Of a DNA stretch of 46,438 nt, positions 35,201 to 43,858 are shown piece after piece. Position 1 is the first letter of the stretch, and each line of letters opens with the position of its first letter. The stretch spans positions 1 through 46,438 of the forward strand of contig JAISLH010000025.1 in assembly GCA_031260565.1 (NCBI GenBank), read 5' to 3'. This DNA comes from Bacteroidales bacterium. Lineage in GTDB: Bacteria > Bacteroidota > Bacteroidia > Bacteroidales > P3. The notes below the pieces were generated by a model, which was not told where the DNA came from, did no database searches, and saw only the letters and a list, made by a program, of their open reading frames with translations. The translations under genes and the position numbers were made by a program.

Positions 35201-35483
35201 TGCCCTTCATCTCAACTCGCTTAACGCCGTCAACCTTTTTGACACATATTCTTTCAACTTTGCCATCTACAATCATTTCGCAGGCACCACACTTGCCAAT
35301 ACCACATTCCAAAGAGCGGTTTCTTCCTTCTATGGAGTGAGAATGGACAGGGTAACCTGCCTGATGGAGAGCGGCAGCAATAGTAAAACCTTTCTTAGCC
35401 GGTATTTGCTTGCCGCAAAACTCAAAAAAAACATCTTCACTCTGAGCAATCTCAATAATAGGGTGAGAAATTATCTTATACAT
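32250..35483 (-). CDS. fused multi-domain amine/amino-acid oxidoreductase (FAD, Fe-S)
   Basis: This 1077-residue chain joins parts that in HcnABC, opine or D-hydroxyproline dehydrogenase systems are separate subunits. In order: a [2Fe-2S] ferredoxin-like domain with C60, C65, C68 and C80; a pyridine-nucleotide-disulfide-type flavoprotein (GAGPAG near 125, second Rossmann IGAGNIG near 265); a double-cluster 4Fe-4S region (CLYGFACNPCRFAC and CIGCMDCVSQCP, about 455-505); a BFD-like [2Fe-2S] region (FICHCED ... GDCRGKRC, about 595-650); and a DAO-type FAD domain (AGGGIGGSS near 710 to the end). No signal peptide is seen, so it is cytosolic. The likely job is oxidation of an amino acid or secondary amine, with electrons passed along the clusters. 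The substrate cannot be read from sequence. It heads the coaX-lptC operon from a clear promoter. Confidence 0.88.
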   Translation of the reverse strand: MYKIISHPIIEIAQSEDVFFEFCGKQIPAKKGFTIAAALHQAGYPVHSHSIEGRNRSLECGIGKCGACEMIVDGKVERICVKKVDGVKRVEMKGSQKFFEPSSLSNDTTSQRQENVFKTEVVIVGAGPAGLAVRETLNQYGVANIVIDSNDRIGGQFNMQTHQFFFYEKEKHFGGERGFDIAAILAGENHDDIFLNSFVWDILEDKRIAVKNIVSRELFYVDATHIVVATGAVPFMPSFKNDDLPGVYTAAVVQKMMNCELTLLGKKILTIGAGNIGYLTSYQAMQAGASVVAIIEAMPREGGFPVQANRVRRLGIPVLTSKLLLEAIPNEDGTGIKGAIVADCENFKPIEGTEQVIEGIDVINVCTGLMPDNQLLIKGDEIFGKRCYGVGDAVRIGEGTSAVLRGRQCAYEILQSLNVRYNYEDYLQVSSDYISSQQHPVRILDEAFCPPDERRAKRPFVRPECLYGFACNPCRFACKYGAITKNSTSDVPHIDYEKCIGCMDCVSQCPGLAIFGYNVKKKQVSLPFEYDTEGKTSVLLVDNDGKTICDGKIIKVKANANKTSVATIECNCDEKTLITIKGFILKEKQQTPLQISPLKKREGESKTFICHCEDVSIDKLLSQIGSRKSISVDELKHTTRLGMGDCRGKRCIPRAKQILASYGIEVVGDATPRAPLSVQVTFGELYDTKEKNIIFNAKNTKIEKVQSFIAGGGIGGSSLFRYMAEAGLNPLMINFDRGASWRNIAGGRPAFSNPELADIAEQNHNLFKELQKQANIDYYPIRYVNLAHGDESYKGLEKAMQWSDAYMVEPKDFQKEISPYFNKKNKNYIAAQITNNCWQATPGKTIDLLRKIGLENGGSYIENAQLVEVYKQGKEYHILVKTASQYTEYITEVFVNALGFNAEKFAKQLGIETGLFPVKHQAFITKRLPLIGKDNNQLDMVIDRRHYKGFSSIYGQQLRETGQIIGCASPLFDSQQTGKTLKTATQDFLEIVSEIFAGWIPELKNISVQASWSGYYTEPRYIIDPELGLFIGLRGHGFMLSQYLAKMYVDKLQGKPTADYFDKLKLHGEGIAESALK

Positions 35484-35532
35484 TTGTCTTTTATAGGGTT
35501 TTATATTAAAATAATATTCTTTTAAGAGGCGG

Positions 35533-35540
35533 CAAAGGTA
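35533..35540 (-). promoter_or_regulatory. promoter of the oxidoreductase-coaX-lptC operon
   Basis: The minus strand reads TACCTTTG, an exact -7 box, 50 bases upstream of the start codon at 35483. Confidence 0.6.
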
Positions 35541-35626
35541 CGAATTTATTTTTGTAACAGCACAATAAAGGTATGAAAAAAATAACTATTGCTTGCGTTT
35601 GTTTTCACAAAACACCATTACAATCT

Positions 35627-35663
35627 GCCAAAAACGCCCCTCTATTTTGCGGAAGTGGCGTTT
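35627..35663 (-). terminator. gmk terminator built from the AAACGCC/GGCGTTT word
   Basis: AAACGCC (35632-35638) pairs with GGCGTTT (35657-35663) around an 18-base loop. On the minus strand a T-run follows the stem. It sits 24 bases beyond the gmk stop, showing the array word used as a plain terminator. Confidence 0.6.
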
Positions 35664-35687
35664 GATTAAGTGAAATAAAGACTGCTT

Positions 35688-36260
35688 TTAACGTTGCAGC
35701 ACTTCATCTACTATTTTCTGTGCTTTGGCAACGGCAAGGTTGATGTCGTCATTGAGAATTGTATAATCAAACTTGCTACTCATTGACAACTCCATTGCCG
35801 AACGCTCAATGCGGTCAGCAATACTCTCTTTGCTTTCGGTGGCTCTCAATTCAAGCCTGTGACGTAACTCATCTACAGACGGCGGCATAACAAAAACCGA
35901 CACAGCATTATCTTTAAACAACTTCTTAATACTGATACCTCCATTGACATCAACATCAAAGGCAATAATCTTACCATTGGCTCTGATACGCTCTATTTCC
36001 AACTTGAGCGTTCCATACAAAATACCATTATAAACCTCTTCCCATTCCAAAAATTCATCATTTGCTATCTTTGCTCTGAAGTCTTGCTCGGTTAGAAAGT
36101 AATAGTCCTTGCCGTCAATCTCATTATTGCGTTTGGGACGTGAAGTAGCGGAAATGGAAAAGTCAAAGACGTCAGGGTTCAAGTCAAATAGTCGTTTAAG
36201 GATTGTTGTTTTACCAGAACCGGAAGGGGCGGAGAAGATAACAATGTCTTTTTTTACCAT
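35688..36260 (-). CDS. gmk: guanylate kinase
   Basis: This enzyme converts GMP and ATP to GDP and ADP. The 190-residue protein has the P-loop SAPSGSGKTT (10-19), the GMP-binding segment SATSRPKRNNEIDGKDYYFL, and LEWEEVYNGILYGT, all typical. It begins 4 bases after the stop of the upstream hypothetical gene, so the two are co-transcribed. Confidence 0.98.
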   Translation of the reverse strand: MVKKDIVIFSAPSGSGKTTILKRLFDLNPDVFDFSISATSRPKRNNEIDGKDYYFLTEQDFRAKIANDEFLEWEEVYNGILYGTLKLEIERIRANGKIIAFDVDVNGGISIKKLFKDNAVSVFVMPPSVDELRHRLELRATESKESIADRIERSAMELSMSSKFDYTILNDDINLAVAKAQKIVDEVLQR

Positions 36261-36264
36261 AACT

Positions 36265-37053
36265 TTATCCTATTATGTGGTTGTGCTTAAAGCGTTTCTC
36301 TATTATTGTAATAAGAGTAGAAAAGGCAAGAGAAGCATCCTTCCATTGCTTTTCCTGTTGATAGTTATCTATTATAGTTGTTGCCTGTTCCCAGCTCTCA
36401 CTGCTGTTTAGCTCCTGTATAAAGTCGGTGTATCCTTTCATATTTCCAAAGAACAAATCATTTATGAAGAGAAACTTTTCATTCACCCCAATGTTCGTTC
36501 TCAAATCACCAACCATTGCCTCATTAACCCTATCGTTTATTGTCTGTCTGTTCTCAAATTTATCTGCAATACTCGTATGCTTGTCTGTAAAAAGATCTAA
36601 CGGAGGTTGCAACTGCTTTTCCTTTGTAGCGTCATTGATTATGTTTTCGTGAAGATATTTAAGCACAGAGGGCGTATTCTCTACTATGTTGTCTATTTCC
36701 TCTTGCTCAACATCATCGTCCTCTTCCCTTTGTTCTTCATAATCAAGTGTCTCTTCCAAAGCGAAAGTCTTTTTCTTAGAGCATTGCAGCGGCTCTTTCT
36801 CTTGCTCTGTCGGCTCTTCTCTTTCTATTTTGAGGATAACCTTTCGCACCTCTTCTTGCTTTTGTTCTTCTTTTGGAACTTCAGCTTGCGGTTGCGAAAC
36901 AGGAAAATCAAGCAGCAAATCATAAGCTGCCCTCAACTTATCCTTTAAAACATCTACCTCTATTTGAGATACGTTTTGTTCATTACAAACCTTGTTGCCC
37001 AGAGTGCTAACTTTTGATAATAAAGTGCTTAAATCGTTTTTGTATGTATCCAT
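36265..37053 (-). CDS. conserved hypothetical protein linked to gmk
   Basis: The 262-residue product from the ATG at 37053 has a helical N-terminus (about 1-60), a long glutamate- and glutamine-rich middle (about 65-150), and a compact C-terminal region reading INDRVNEAMVGDLRTNIGVNEKFLFINDLFFGNMKGYTDFIQEL. That last part resembles a Bacteroidetes family of unknown function. The frame is open 31 codons further upstream, but those codons look non-coding, and a near-consensus -7 box at 37084-37091 places the transcript start after them. No signal peptide or membrane segment. Confidence 0.75.
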   Translation of the reverse strand: MDTYKNDLSTLLSKVSTLGNKVCNEQNVSQIEVDVLKDKLRAAYDLLLDFPVSQPQAEVPKEEQKQEEVRKVILKIEREEPTEQEKEPLQCSKKKTFALEETLDYEEQREEDDDVEQEEIDNIVENTPSVLKYLHENIINDATKEKQLQPPLDLFTDKHTSIADKFENRQTINDRVNEAMVGDLRTNIGVNEKFLFINDLFFGNMKGYTDFIQELNSSESWEQATTIIDNYQQEKQWKDASLAFSTLITIIEKRFKHNHIIG

Positions 37054-37083
37054 TTTACCAACTTTGAATAAAAATTCAGGGTG

Positions 37084-37091
37084 TAAAAGTA
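37084..37091 (-). promoter_or_regulatory. possible promoter of the gmk unit
   Basis: The minus strand reads TACTTTTA, one mismatch from TAnnTTTG, 31 bases upstream of the chosen ATG. Confidence 0.4.
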
Positions 37092-37167
37092 ATAATAAAT
37101 CATTATATGAAGAGCAAATAGAACAATTTTTTTTGGCAATGTACAACTTTGAGGTTATTTTCTGCTA

Positions 37168-37248
37168 TTAAAACTGAGGAATAACAAGGCGGAAATCAAT
37201 ATAGTCGTTGCTATCGTCTGGCATGTTGATGTCTTTGAATACAAAAAA
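37168..37248 (-). pseudogene. possible gene remnant (C-terminal fragment)
   Basis: A 26-codon open stretch reads VFKDINMPDDSNDYIDFRLVI before its stop and has a stop directly upstream. Its composition looks like the end of a real protein rather than random intergenic sequence. I cannot name the family. The region 37249-37440 holds nothing else recognisable. Confidence 0.25.
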
Positions 37249-37445
37249 TTATCTAAAATGACAAAGGGTTAATTTTATGAAAACAAAGGCATGCATATTT
37301 TTTATTATAAATAAGAATTATTTTAATAACGTTTATGCTCAAGATACATTCCACAAAGTAATGTACAATTTTATGCTATAAATATGTAATTTTATTGCCC
37401 ATTGTAACTGCTTCATTACCAGCACATCAAAAAAGGTAAAAATAA

Positions 37446-37543
37446 AACGGCGTTTCAGCATCACGAAACGCCGCTTTAGGAAATTAAAGTGGCGTTTTAA
37501 TTTTACGAAACGCCGCTTCATGAAAATAAAGTGGCGTTTCATT
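37446..37543. repeat. GGCGTTTC/GAAACGCC phased array behind RNA copy 2
   Basis: GGCGTTT starts at 37449, 37491 and 37533, and GAAACGCC at 37465 and 37507. Both series have an exact 42-base period and alternate in orientation, so each neighbouring pair can form an 8-bp hairpin. It lies just beyond the terminator of the minus-strand small RNA, as in copy 1. Confidence 0.92.
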
Positions 37544-37559
37544 TTGACAAAAAGGCACG

Positions 37560-37773
37560 AAAAAAGGGATAAAATACTATATTATCCCCATAAAGTTACA
37601 TATTGCGTCATTGCAATGTCATATCAGAAAATTCATATAAAAACATCAGGTTTTAACAGGCAAAAGAGGTATTTTTTAATGGCATTTTGTTGCATTAAAT
37701 CTATAAATAGTGATGATGTTTTTTGATATTGATTTGTCATAATCTTGCTTGTTTTTATTCGTTGTTCAATTTC
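37560..37773 (-). ncRNA. duplicated structured RNA, copy 2
   Basis: This is the inverted partner of the unit at 22848-23048. Transcription from the box at 37780-37787 should start near 37773. On the minus strand the conserved first block starts at the ATG at 37740-37738, and the AAAAACATCA arm again faces TGATGTTTTT. The ATTGC/GCAAT hairpin holds a G-C pair where copy 1 has G-U. The terminator pairs GGGATAA with TTATCCC and is followed by six T. The non-conserved insert is 37651-37676, 26 nt as in copy 1. A 35-codon ORF could start at 37740, but its counterpart in copy 1 stops after ten codons, so I favour a non-coding RNA. The conserved blocks are about 90-94% identical to copy 1. Confidence 0.7.
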
Positions 37774-37779
37774 GTTTTG

Positions 37780-37787
37780 CAAAAGTA
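37780..37787 (-). promoter_or_regulatory. promoter of small RNA copy 2
   Basis: The minus strand reads TACTTTTG, an exact -7 box, in the context TTTTTGTACTTTTGCAAAAC shared with copy 1. Confidence 0.65.
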
Positions 37788-37945
37788 CAAAAAAGAAAAT
37801 TAAAATGAGGGACTTTTGTTACCAACGTTGAAAATAATTATCACAAGCCTTTGTTTTCAGATGGTTTTTTGCACTTTTGCTTATTTGACACAGGCGTAAA
37901 TTTGGTTTATTTACCATAAGATGACCATAATTCGGAAAAAAATAG

Positions 37946-37953
37946 TACTTTTG
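37946..37953 (+). promoter_or_regulatory. promoter of the polysaccharide genes
   Basis: TACTTTTG is an exact -7 box 33 bases before the ATG at 37986. The stretch 37800-37940 between it and the small RNA promoter holds no gene. Confidence 0.65.
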
Positions 37954-37985
37954 CACCTTTATACAAACCAATTTTATTGTAAAAA

Positions 37986-38996
37986 ATGCAATCAAATCAA
38001 GAAATGAACGAATTTAATTTGAGAGGAACAATACGCTTTCTGCTTAAATACTGGAAGGTTTTGGTAATCGTTTTCTTTGCTGCCGCATTGGTAACGGGAG
38101 GGATTAGTTTGTGCTTCAAAAACCACTTCAAAGCACAGGTTACTCTGCTTGCCGCCGACACCAATTCCATTTCCAAAGGGGCATTGTCTCAGATGGACGT
38201 TGCCGACCCTTTGAATTTTGGCACGGAAAAGGAGGCAGAGCACGTTTTGGAACTGCTTAATTCGGGCAAAATAATGGGAGAGGTTATCAAAAAGTTTGAC
38301 CTGAAAAATCATTACGGCATAAGGGGCGAAGGAGAGGAATTAGAGACTAAGCTTGGTCGTAAATTATATAACAATATAAAGATTAAGCGGACGGAAAATC
38401 TCGGCATAAAGCTCACAGTCTGGGATACAGACCCTAAATATGCTGCCGACATTGCCAATTACATTGTTGAACGGCTAACGTTTTTGAGAACGGAGATGAA
38501 AAGAGATAAAATGGATTCCATTAGTGCATCGGTAAGCCGCTCGAGACAAAGAATAGTTGATGAAATTAGTATGTTGTCAGACTCTTTGTCGGTTTTGAGT
38601 AGCCAGTATAAAGTGTTCTATCCCGATGGTGAAGCAGAACGTTTGGCTCAGGAAATATCAAAACAAGTGGCAGCAGGTAACAATGCCGCCGTTGCTCGTT
38701 TGGATAAAAGGGGTGAAGCCTTACAGCAAGGGGGAGCAAAGATTAACAACATCAGAGAACAATTAGCCTATAAGCAGATTATCTTAAAGCAATGGAGTGA
38801 GCAGTTGGAAAAAGCCATAGTTGATGCTACTGCCAACATACCGACAGAATTTGTTGTTGAATACGCTTATCCTTCTTATTTTAAGGATAAACCAAAGCGT
38901 TCAATCATCACTTTATTCTCTGCTTTATGCTGTACATTGCTTGCTGTTGCCGTTTTGGTTATAAAAGATAAGACAAAGGCTGTACGGGCTGAGTAA
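37986..38996 (+). CDS. Wzz-like polysaccharide chain-length protein
   Basis: This inner-membrane protein probably sets the length of a surface polysaccharide. The 336 residues have one membrane segment near the N-terminus (about 24-45, VLVIVFFAAALVTGGISLCF) and one near the C-terminus (about 308-327), with a large periplasmic coiled-coil region between them, the classical Wzz layout. There is no C-terminal tyrosine kinase domain. Its stop codon touches the ATG of the next gene, which encodes the polymerase/ligase partner, so translation is probably coupled. Confidence 0.88.
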   Translation: MQSNQEMNEFNLRGTIRFLLKYWKVLVIVFFAAALVTGGISLCFKNHFKAQVTLLAADTNSISKGALSQMDVADPLNFGTEKEAEHVLELLNSGKIMGEVIKKFDLKNHYGIRGEGEELETKLGRKLYNNIKIKRTENLGIKLTVWDTDPKYAADIANYIVERLTFLRTEMKRDKMDSISASVSRSRQRIVDEISMLSDSLSVLSSQYKVFYPDGEAERLAQEISKQVAAGNNAAVARLDKRGEALQQGGAKINNIREQLAYKQIILKQWSEQLEKAIVDATANIPTEFVVEYAYPSYFKDKPKRSIITLFSALCCTLLAVAVLVIKDKTKAVRAE

Positions 38997-40532
38997 ATGA
39001 TACCAAGCAATCACATAACAAAAACATTTAACTCTGTTACTCAGTGGTGGATAAACCTCAAAGACAACACTAAGGCTTACATTGTTATTGCTATTCTTTG
39101 CGCTGCTTTTATCGGAGGCGGTTTATACTTTATGGAATATGAGTATTACGCTTACGCATTTATCCCTGTGGCTGTTTTAGGTTTGGTTTTCCTCAAATAT
39201 GAGTTCAACAAAGGGTTGTTTCTCATTGCCTTGCTTACTCCTTTTTCCATAAATATCGTACTGAACGAAGATGGCTTTACCCTTTCCCTTCCCTCCGAAC
39301 CAATACTGATATTGATGATGATTGCTTTCCTTTGGACTCTACTCTTTGAAGGCAAATACAACCTCAAATATTTCAAACATCCTGTTTCTATTTCTATCTT
39401 TATTTACTTTCTTTGGGCTATTATCAGTTCCTGTTTCAGCACTGATGTTCTTGTAAGTTTTAAGTTTATTGTGTCAAGGCTTTGGTTCGTTATACCGATG
39501 TTTTTTATTGCTATGCCGTTCTTTAAGAATGTAAAAAATATAAGAATATTTACTGCTTGCTATTGCATATCACTATTGGTGGTTATCATTTACAGCACGA
39601 TCAATTTTGGTGGTATGGGTTTTGATTACAACGCTTCCCACTTTGTTATGCAACCTTTCTACAACGATCATACTGCTTATGGGGCTATTGTTGCTCTCTT
39701 TCTGCCTGTAAGTTTTTATTACGCCTTTGCCAGCAAAGAGATAATTGGCGGCAAGGGATTCAGAATTTTCTTTATCATTATGTCCATTGCTCTTTTGACT
39801 GCTCTTATTTTGTCTTATGCAAGGGCGGCTTGGCTTAGTGTTGTAGTTGCCGGGGTTGTCTTTGTTATTGTGAAATTAAGAATAAAACTTAAACAACTTC
39901 TTATTACTGCCCTCATCGGAGGTGTTCTTCTTGCCGTTGGCTGGGACGTCATTTTGCAGCAGATGTCTCAAAACTCTCAAGATTCTTCGGGCAAAATTAT
40001 GGAGCATATAACATCTATGAGTAACATTTCAACAGACGCCAGCAATGTTGAGCGAATCAATCGCTGGTCTTGTGCATTGAGAATGTTTAAAGAAGAGCCT
40101 GTCTTCGGATTTGGTGCAGGTACTTACCAGTTTAAGTATGCTGCGTATCAGAAGTCTTGGCAAACAAGTTGGATTTCTACTGACTTTGGCGACTTGGGCA
40201 ATGCTCATAGCGAATATCTTGGTCCCTTAGCCGAAATGGGGATTATGGGAACTATAAGCGTTGTGCTAATCTTTGGCACTACTGTTTATATTGGCATAAG
40301 GACATATCGCAGAGCTGCCGACAAGCATATTGCCAACCTTGCTCTGTGTCTTACCATTTCCATGATTACATATTATACTCATGGCTTTATGAACAACTTC
40401 CTTGATACTGATAAACTTGCTGTCCCTTTCTGGGCTTTTACCGCCGCCATTGCAGCCCTTGATATTATGACACGCAACAAAGCAATAGCGGAAAACAATA
40501 ATACGAATACTGAAAATAATAATACATATTAA
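38997..40532 (+). CDS. O-antigen ligase/polymerase family membrane protein
   Basis: The 511-residue product has about 10-12 membrane segments. A large periplasmic loop near 325-420 contains NVERINRWSCALRMFKEEPVFGFGAGTYQFKY and a histidine in NAHSEYL, the hallmark of the Wzy/WaaL (O-antigen ligase) family. Polymerase and ligase roles cannot be separated by sequence alone; pairing with a Wzz-like protein slightly favours polymerase. The asparagine- and threonine-rich C-terminus (NNNTNTENNN) is low complexity. Confidence 0.9.
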   Translation: MIPSNHITKTFNSVTQWWINLKDNTKAYIVIAILCAAFIGGGLYFMEYEYYAYAFIPVAVLGLVFLKYEFNKGLFLIALLTPFSINIVLNEDGFTLSLPSEPILILMMIAFLWTLLFEGKYNLKYFKHPVSISIFIYFLWAIISSCFSTDVLVSFKFIVSRLWFVIPMFFIAMPFFKNVKNIRIFTACYCISLLVVIIYSTINFGGMGFDYNASHFVMQPFYNDHTAYGAIVALFLPVSFYYAFASKEIIGGKGFRIFFIIMSIALLTALILSYARAAWLSVVVAGVVFVIVKLRIKLKQLLITALIGGVLLAVGWDVILQQMSQNSQDSSGKIMEHITSMSNISTDASNVERINRWSCALRMFKEEPVFGFGAGTYQFKYAAYQKSWQTSWISTDFGDLGNAHSEYLGPLAEMGIMGTISVVLIFGTTVYIGIRTYRRAADKHIANLALCLTISMITYYTHGFMNNFLDTDKLAVPFWAFTAAIAALDIMTRNKAIAENNNTNTENNNTY

Positions 40533-40547
40533 AAACATAATAATATT

Positions 40548-43500
40548 ATGGCAACATTTTTAACAAAACTTTTTGGAAATAAAAGCGATAGGGACTTAAA
40601 AGAACTAAATCCCAAATTGCAGGAAACACTTGCCGCTTACGACAAGATAAAACTTCTCTCAACCGATGAGTTAAGACAAAAGACCGTTGAGTTCAAGCAA
40701 AGAATCAAGGCAAGCATTGCTGACGAAGAGAGTGAAGTAGAACAAATGAAGAATGAGTTGGACGTCAATTTTGATATGCCTATTGAGCAGAAGCAGCGGC
40801 TTTATGAGAGAATAGAACGACTTGAAGATGATATTTACGACAAAACTCAAAAGGTTTTATCCGAAATTCTTCCTGAGGCGTTTGCTGTTATAAAGGAAAC
40901 GGCTCGCAGGTTTTTTGAAAACGAGCAAGTGGAAGTGATAGCCACCGAATTTGACAAAAACTTGGCAGCCTTCCGTGATAACGTTAATATTAAGGGGGAC
41001 AAGGCTTACTTTGATAACTCTTGGATAGCTGGCGGCACGATGATTAAATGGGATATGGTGCATTACGATGTGCAGCTCATAGGAGGCTCTGTTCTTCATG
41101 AAGGGAAGATTGCCGAAATGGCAACAGGTGAAGGTAAGACCTTAGTAGCTACTCTGCCTATCTATCTTAATGCCTTAGCAGGGAAAGGTGTCCATATTGT
41201 TACCGTCAATGACTACTTGGCAAAACGAGACTCGGAATGGATGGGAATGCTTTTTGAATTTCACGGCTTGAGTGTTGATTGTATTGACAAGCACGAACCT
41301 TCTTCGGAAGCACGCCGCAAGGCTTATCAGGCTGATATAACTTATGGTACTAACAATGAGTTCGGTTTTGACTACCTTAGAGACAATATGTGTAACAACA
41401 TTGCCGAAATAGTGCAACGAAAGCATAATTATGCCATAGTTGATGAGGTTGATAGTGTCTTGATTGATGATGCAAGAACGCCGTTGATTATTTCCGGTCC
41501 AACGCCAAAGGGAGATGATCAGGAGTTTGAGCGTTTTTGTCCTATCATAGAGAAACTTTATAATGCTCAAAGGCAACTTGTAACTCAGATATTGTCCGAT
41601 GCCAAGAAGGTTTTGCACGATGATCGTACGGCTGATGAAGAAGCACAGGGCGGTATGCTTGTTTTGCGAGCTCATCATGGTCTTCCAAAGAACAAGGCTT
41701 TGATTAAATTCCTATCTGAAACAGGAATGAAGGCTTTGATGTTGAAGACAGAGAACAAGTTTATGCAAGACCAGAGCAAGGATATGTACAAAATAGACGA
41801 TGATCTCTACTTTGTAATTTCCGAACAAATGAATTCCGTTGAATTAACCGACAAGGGAATTGAATACTTAGCAGATTTGGGTGAAAATCCAAAGATGTAC
41901 CTGTTGCCAGATGTTGGCTCTGAAATTGCCGAATTGGAGAAACAGAATCTGAATCCTACTGAAAAGGCTCAGAAAAAGGATGAAATAATGCAGCTTTATG
42001 CCGTTCAGTCCGACCGCGTTCATACAATAAACCAATTATTGAAGGCTTATGCTATGTTTGAAAACAACGTTGAATATGTTGTTATCAACAATCAGGTGAA
42101 AATTGTAGATGAACAGACCGGTCGTATTATGGAAGGCAGACGTTATTCGGACGGCTTACATCAGGCTATTGAGGCTAAGGAAAAGGTTAAGATTGAAGCC
42201 GCTACTCAGACTTATGCTACCATTACCTTACAGAACTATTTCCGTATGTACAAGAAGCTTGCTGGTATGACCGGTACGGCAGAAACGGAAGCTGGAGAGT
42301 TGTGGAATATCTATAAATTAGACGTTGTAACCATTCCAACCAATCGTCCCATTATCCGAAAGGACAATGAAGACCTTATATATAAGACAAAGCGAGAGAA
42401 GTTTGCCGCTGTAATCAACGAAATAGAGAATTTGATAAACCAAAATCGCCCTGTGCTTGTGGGAACTACTTCGGTTGAAACGTCAGAATTACTAAGCAAA
42501 ATGTTAAAACTTCGCCATATTCCTCACAATGTCCTCAACGCAAAACTGCATAAGAAGGAAGCCGACATCGTTGCCGAAGCCGGAAGAGCCAAAACGGTAA
42601 CCATAGCCACCAATATGGCAGGTCGTGGTACAGACATCAAACTTGGCGAAGGTGTAAAGGAAGCAGGCGGATTGGCAATCATTGGTACAGAACGACACGA
42701 ATCAAGACGTGTTGATAGGCAGCTAAGAGGTCGTGCCGGCAGACAGGGAGACCCGGGAAGCAGTCAATTCTTCGTTTCGCTTGAAGATAACCTTATGCGT
42801 CTGTTTGGCTCGGATAGAATGGTCAAAATGATGGATAGGCTTGGCTTAAAAGAAGGTGAGGTAATCCAACACTCTATGATGACAAAGAGCATTGAGAGAG
42901 CACAACGCAAGGTGGAAGAAAACAACTTTGGAGTCCGCAAAAGATTATTAGAATATGACGATGTGATGAACAATCAACGTACCGTTATCTATTCTAAACG
43001 CCGCAATGCCTTATATGGAGACAAGTTGGAGATAGATGTTTCAAATATGATGTATGACACATTGGAGGTTCTGGTAGGTGAATACAAGGGTGATTACGAG
43101 CAATTCAAATTAGAGTACATCAGATTGTGCGGTGCGGATGTTACAATGAGCGAACACGATTTCTATAATAAGAGAAAAGAAGAGGTGGTGAGTATTCAAC
43201 ACGCTGAAATGTATGCTCTACACAAAGCTCGTATGGAAAAAATTGCCGAGCAGGCGTTTCCTTTTGTTAAGAATATATTTGAAAGCAAGAACTATGTCTA
43301 TGAGAATGTTGCCTTCCCAATATCAGACGGAGTAAAATCATTTAATGCCATTGCTCCTATAGAAAAATCATATCAAACGGGTGGAAAGGAAATCTCTCTT
43401 GCCGTATCCAAGGGTGTAACACTTCATTTGATTGACAACGCATGGAAGGAAAATCTACGTGAATTGGACGATTTGAAGCAGTCAGTACAGAATGCGTCTT

Positions 43501-43823
43501 ATGAACAGAAAGATCCGTTGCTTATTTATAAACTTGAGTCCTTCGGTTTGTTTGAAAAGATGCTTAATGAGATAAATCGTGATGTTACAGCATTCCTTTG
43601 TCGTGCCTTTTTGCCTATTGCAGAGGAGGCTGTACGCCAAACGCAAGCACCAAAAAGTGATAGCAGAAATATAAAAACCTCTCGTGAAGAACTTAAAGCT
43701 AATGACCCGTCCGAGCCTCAACGCATTCAGCCCGTTCATGTGGAGAAAAGAGTAGGCAGAAATGACCCTTGTCCTTGCGGAAGCGGCAAAAAATACAAGA
43801 ACTGCCACGGAAAAGCAGAGTAA
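40548..43823 (+). CDS. secA: preprotein translocase ATPase SecA
   Basis: SecA drives unfolded proteins through SecYEG. The 1091-residue length is usual for Bacteroidetes, which carry an insertion relative to the ~900-residue E. coli protein. Walker A appears in [14 protein letters not shown], Walker B in [20 protein letters not shown], and motif VI in [20 protein letters not shown]. The C-terminal zinc-binding SEC-C motif ([15 protein letters not shown]) is complete. It follows the polymerase gene by 15 bases on the same strand and may share its transcript. Confidence 0.98.
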   Translation: MATFLTKLFGNKSDRDLKELNPKLQETLAAYDKIKLLSTDELRQKTVEFKQRIKASIADEESEVEQMKNELDVNFDMPIEQKQRLYERIERLEDDIYDKTQKVLSEILPEAFAVIKETARRFFENEQVEVIATEFDKNLAAFRDNVNIKGDKAYFDNSWIAGGTMIKWDMVHYDVQLIGGSVLHEGKIAEMATGEGKTLVATLPIYLNALAGKGVHIVTVNDYLAKRDSEWMGMLFEFHGLSVDCIDKHEPSSEARRKAYQADITYGTNNEFGFDYLRDNMCNNIAEIVQRKHNYAIVDEVDSVLIDDARTPLIISGPTPKGDDQEFERFCPIIEKLYNAQRQLVTQILSDAKKVLHDDRTADEEAQGGMLVLRAHHGLPKNKALIKFLSETGMKALMLKTENKFMQDQSKDMYKIDDDLYFVISEQMNSVELTDKGIEYLADLGENPKMYLLPDVGSEIAELEKQNLNPTEKAQKKDEIMQLYAVQSDRVHTINQLLKAYAMFENNVEYVVINNQVKIVDEQTGRIMEGRRYSDGLHQAIEAKEKVKIEAATQTYATITLQNYFRMYKKLAGMTGTAETEAGELWNIYKLDVVTIPTNRPIIRKDNEDLIYKTKREKFAAVINEIENLINQNRPVLVGTTSVETSELLSKMLKLRHIPHNVLNAKLHKKEADIVAEAGRAKTVTIATNMAGRGTDIKLGEGVKEAGGLAIIGTERHESRRVDRQLRGRAGRQGDPGSSQFFVSLEDNLMRLFGSDRMVKMMDRLGLKEGEVIQHSMMTKSIERAQRKVEENNFGVRKRLLEYDDVMNNQRTVIYSKRRNALYGDKLEIDVSNMMYDTLEVLVGEYKGDYEQFKLEYIRLCGADVTMSEHDFYNKRKEEVVSIQHAEMYALHKARMEKIAEQAFPFVKNIFESKNYVYENVAFPISDGVKSFNAIAPIEKSYQTGGKEISLAVSKGVTLHLIDNAWKENLRELDDLKQSVQNASYEQKDPLLIYKLESFGLFEKMLNEINRDVTAFLCRAFLPIAEEAVRQTQAPKSDSRNIKTSREELKANDPSEPQRIQPVHVEKRVGRNDPCPCGSGKKYKNCHGKAE

Positions 43824-43858
43824 TCGGGCAGTTACCGATAATTGAAACGAAGGAAAAT

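Noticed and set aside
37339..37542. Minus-strand ORF of 67 residues made of KRRF/KRHF heptads
   Set aside because: It is the 21/42-base GGCGTTTC array read in frame. There is no promoter for it and the array is mirror-symmetric rather than coding-like.
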